Below are positions 6,069-7,105 of a stretch of 7,105 nt of DNA, piece after piece. Each line of letters opens with the position of its first letter. Position 1 is the stretch's first letter. A program made the position numbers and the translations under genes. The stretch comes from CAYONM01 sp964405325 (GTDB taxonomy: Bacteria > Planctomycetota > UBA11346): NCBI GenBank assembly GCA_964405325.1, contig CAYONM010000194.1:1-7105 (forward strand). Direction: 5' to 3'. The notes beneath the pieces were generated by a model. The model did not search any database, had not been told where the DNA came from, and worked only from the letters and a program-made list of their open reading frames with translations.

Positions 6069-6292
6069 AGCATGCCATCGGCAACGGTGGGCTTTTGTCA
6101 GAACTGTGATCCCGCTGAAAACTGAGCCACTGGTGAGGATTGGTGAGAGCCGTGCGCCGTCATGGCTGCCAGAAATGAGCAGTGTGTGGGACCGGGACGG
6201 AAACGCGTAAAGGAACCGGCGCACGTGACATCCAGGCGGACGGCAGGAAATAGCTACAAGTCCTTGCGTTCGAGATTCGGCGAATTGTCGGC
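6069..6292. other. Convergent intergenic gap with inverted repeat and possible IS relic
   Basis: This 224-bp gap separates two convergent genes. CGTGCGCCG (6151-6159) and CGGCGCACG (6217-6225) are perfect 9-bp inverted copies 57 nt apart. Around 6108-6132, GATCCCGCTGAAAACTGAG and the following CCACTG look like the terminal sequences of some IS21-type elements, but no transposase coding remains. No hairpin followed by a T-run is visible for either flanking gene. Confidence 0.35.
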
Positions 6293-7105
6293 CTACTCGT
6301 CGGTCGCCGTTCCCGCTGCCCGCAGCGCGTTCGGACTGGTTCCCTTCCATCGCCGGAAAGCGGTGGCAAAGGCCTCCGGATCGGCATAGCCCACCGCCTC
6401 GGCCACCGCCGCGACCGTGAGTGGCGTACTGCGCAGCAGGGCTTCGGCGCGCTGCATGCGCAGGCTCCGCAGGTGTGCCACCGGGCTGTCGCCGTGGGCT
6501 TCGCGGCACAGTCGCCGCAACTGCTCGCTGCCGACTCCGACCACCTCGGCCATGGACCTGAGGTTCCAGGGCGCGGCCGGATCGGCGTCCACCGCCTGCC
6601 ATAACGGCTCGAGGCGACTACGGGCGTCGCTCGCCTCCGCGCCCAGCAGCCGCCGCAGATAGAGGCCTATGAGGTCGACGGCGTGGGCCACCACCAGGGG
6701 CGCCGGATCCCCGCGCACCTGCTCACGCCACAGCAGGCGCAAACTCTCGGCCAGGGCTTCGCCGTTGCCGCGCCGCAGCTCCGGCACCGCGGGCAGACGT
6801 GTTGGCAGGGCATCGGGCGCGAACTCCAGCCAGGCGATATGCCAGGTCTCGCGGCAGCGCCAGCCACGCCGCAGGCGTGGCGGAGCCAGGTAGACGCTGT
6901 CGGGCGGGGCGGGCCGCCAGGCGCCGTCGACCAGCACCTCGCCGGCCTCCGCGTCGGGCAGCACCACGGACAGCACCCCGGTGGCCGGACGCCGCTCCTG
7001 ACGATGAAAGCCGGCGCGGCATAGCGACAGCCCGGCCAGCGTGACGCCGATCCGCTGCACCGGGGGCGCACACCGATCCCGAGCGCAGCCTGATACCCGA
7101 GCGGG
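6293..7105 (-). CDS. AraC-family transcriptional regulator, 5' end probably beyond the window
   Basis: This is a second complete-looking AraC-type helix-turn-helix protein and probably a carbohydrate-responsive regulator. Counting from the GTG at 7060 it has 255 residues. Residues 28-62 fit a cupin-like sensor (GVLSVVLPDAEAGEVLVDG, APPDSVYLAPP) and residues 165-247 the DNA-binding domain (LRSMAEVVGVGSEQLRRLCR, then VAAVAEAVGYADPEAFATAF and a SPNALR end). The frame stays open upstream of that GTG to the window edge, adding 15 residues without a stop, and no Shine-Dalgarno precedes the GTG. AraC sensors usually have more sequence before this point, so the true start probably lies outside the window. 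The protein is very rich in Arg, Ala and Leu, and its third-position GC is higher than in the beta-helix gene's neighbouring AraC regulator. Its target is not evident: it converges on the beta-helix gene rather than sharing a promoter with it. Confidence 0.8.
   Translation of the reverse strand, partial: PARVSGCARDRCAPPVQRIGVTLAGLSLCRAGFHRQERRPATGVLSVVLPDAEAGEVLVDGAWRPAPPDSVYLAPPRLRRGWRCRETWHIAWLEFAPDALPTRLPAVPELRRGNGEALAESLRLLWREQVRGDPAPLVVAHAVDLIGLYLRRLLGAEASDARSRLEPLWQAVDADPAAPWNLRSMAEVVGVGSEQLRRLCREAHGDSPVAHLRSLRMQRAEALLRSTPLTVAAVAEAVGYADPEAFATAFRRWKGTSPNALRAAGTATDE

Overview
The window is GC-rich (roughly 60% or more) and carries accessory carbohydrate-catabolism genes. Several traits suggest a member of the Verrucomicrobiota or a relative (Planctomycetota/Lentisphaerota): a XylR-type regulator joining a LacI-like sugar-binding domain to an AraC helix-turn-helix, a secreted SGNH esterase with putative-Ig and CBM9-like modules, a beta-helix enzyme resembling GH110, and REP-like palindromes around a remnant of a REP-associated tyrosine transposase (RAYT). 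This taxonomic placement is inference from gene content only.

Layout, left to right. (1) Positions 2-935, + strand: 3' part of a XylR/LacI-AraC regulator, broken by two apparent single-base deletions near 29-36 and 556-558. (2) Positions 936-1108: intergenic region with a near-perfect 27-nt dyad (966-992), a second small hairpin and a clear Shine-Dalgarno site. (3) Positions 1109-2803, +: exported SGNH/GDSL-type hydrolase with two Ig-like modules and a CBM9-like module that is cut short. (4) Positions 2719 to about 3012: a composite palindromic element whose two REP modules point in opposite directions and bracket the last 26 codons of a RAYT transposase. It interrupts gene 3 and supplies that gene's chimeric 3' end. 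(5) Positions 3013-3419: about 400 bp with no supportable gene, holding small inverted repeats. (6) Positions 3420-4292, -: AraC-family regulator, divergent from (7) positions 4341-6068, +: a 575-residue right-handed beta-helix protein resembling GH110 alpha-1,3-galactosidases, with no visible signal peptide. The 48-bp gap between them is AT-rich. (8) Positions 6069-6292: convergent gap with a long-range inverted repeat and a possible insertion-sequence relic. (9) Positions 6293-7105, -: a second AraC-family regulator running off the right edge.

Taken together, the window looks like sugar-responsive regulators placed next to individual glycan-processing genes: a periplasmic or secreted esterase and a probably intracellular glycosidase-like beta-helix protein. 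The left half shows decay (frameshifted regulator, element-truncated esterase), while the central regulator/beta-helix pair appears intact. The most notable signal is the internally deleted RAYT element, whose flanking hairpins share a mismatch at the same stem position in opposite polarity.
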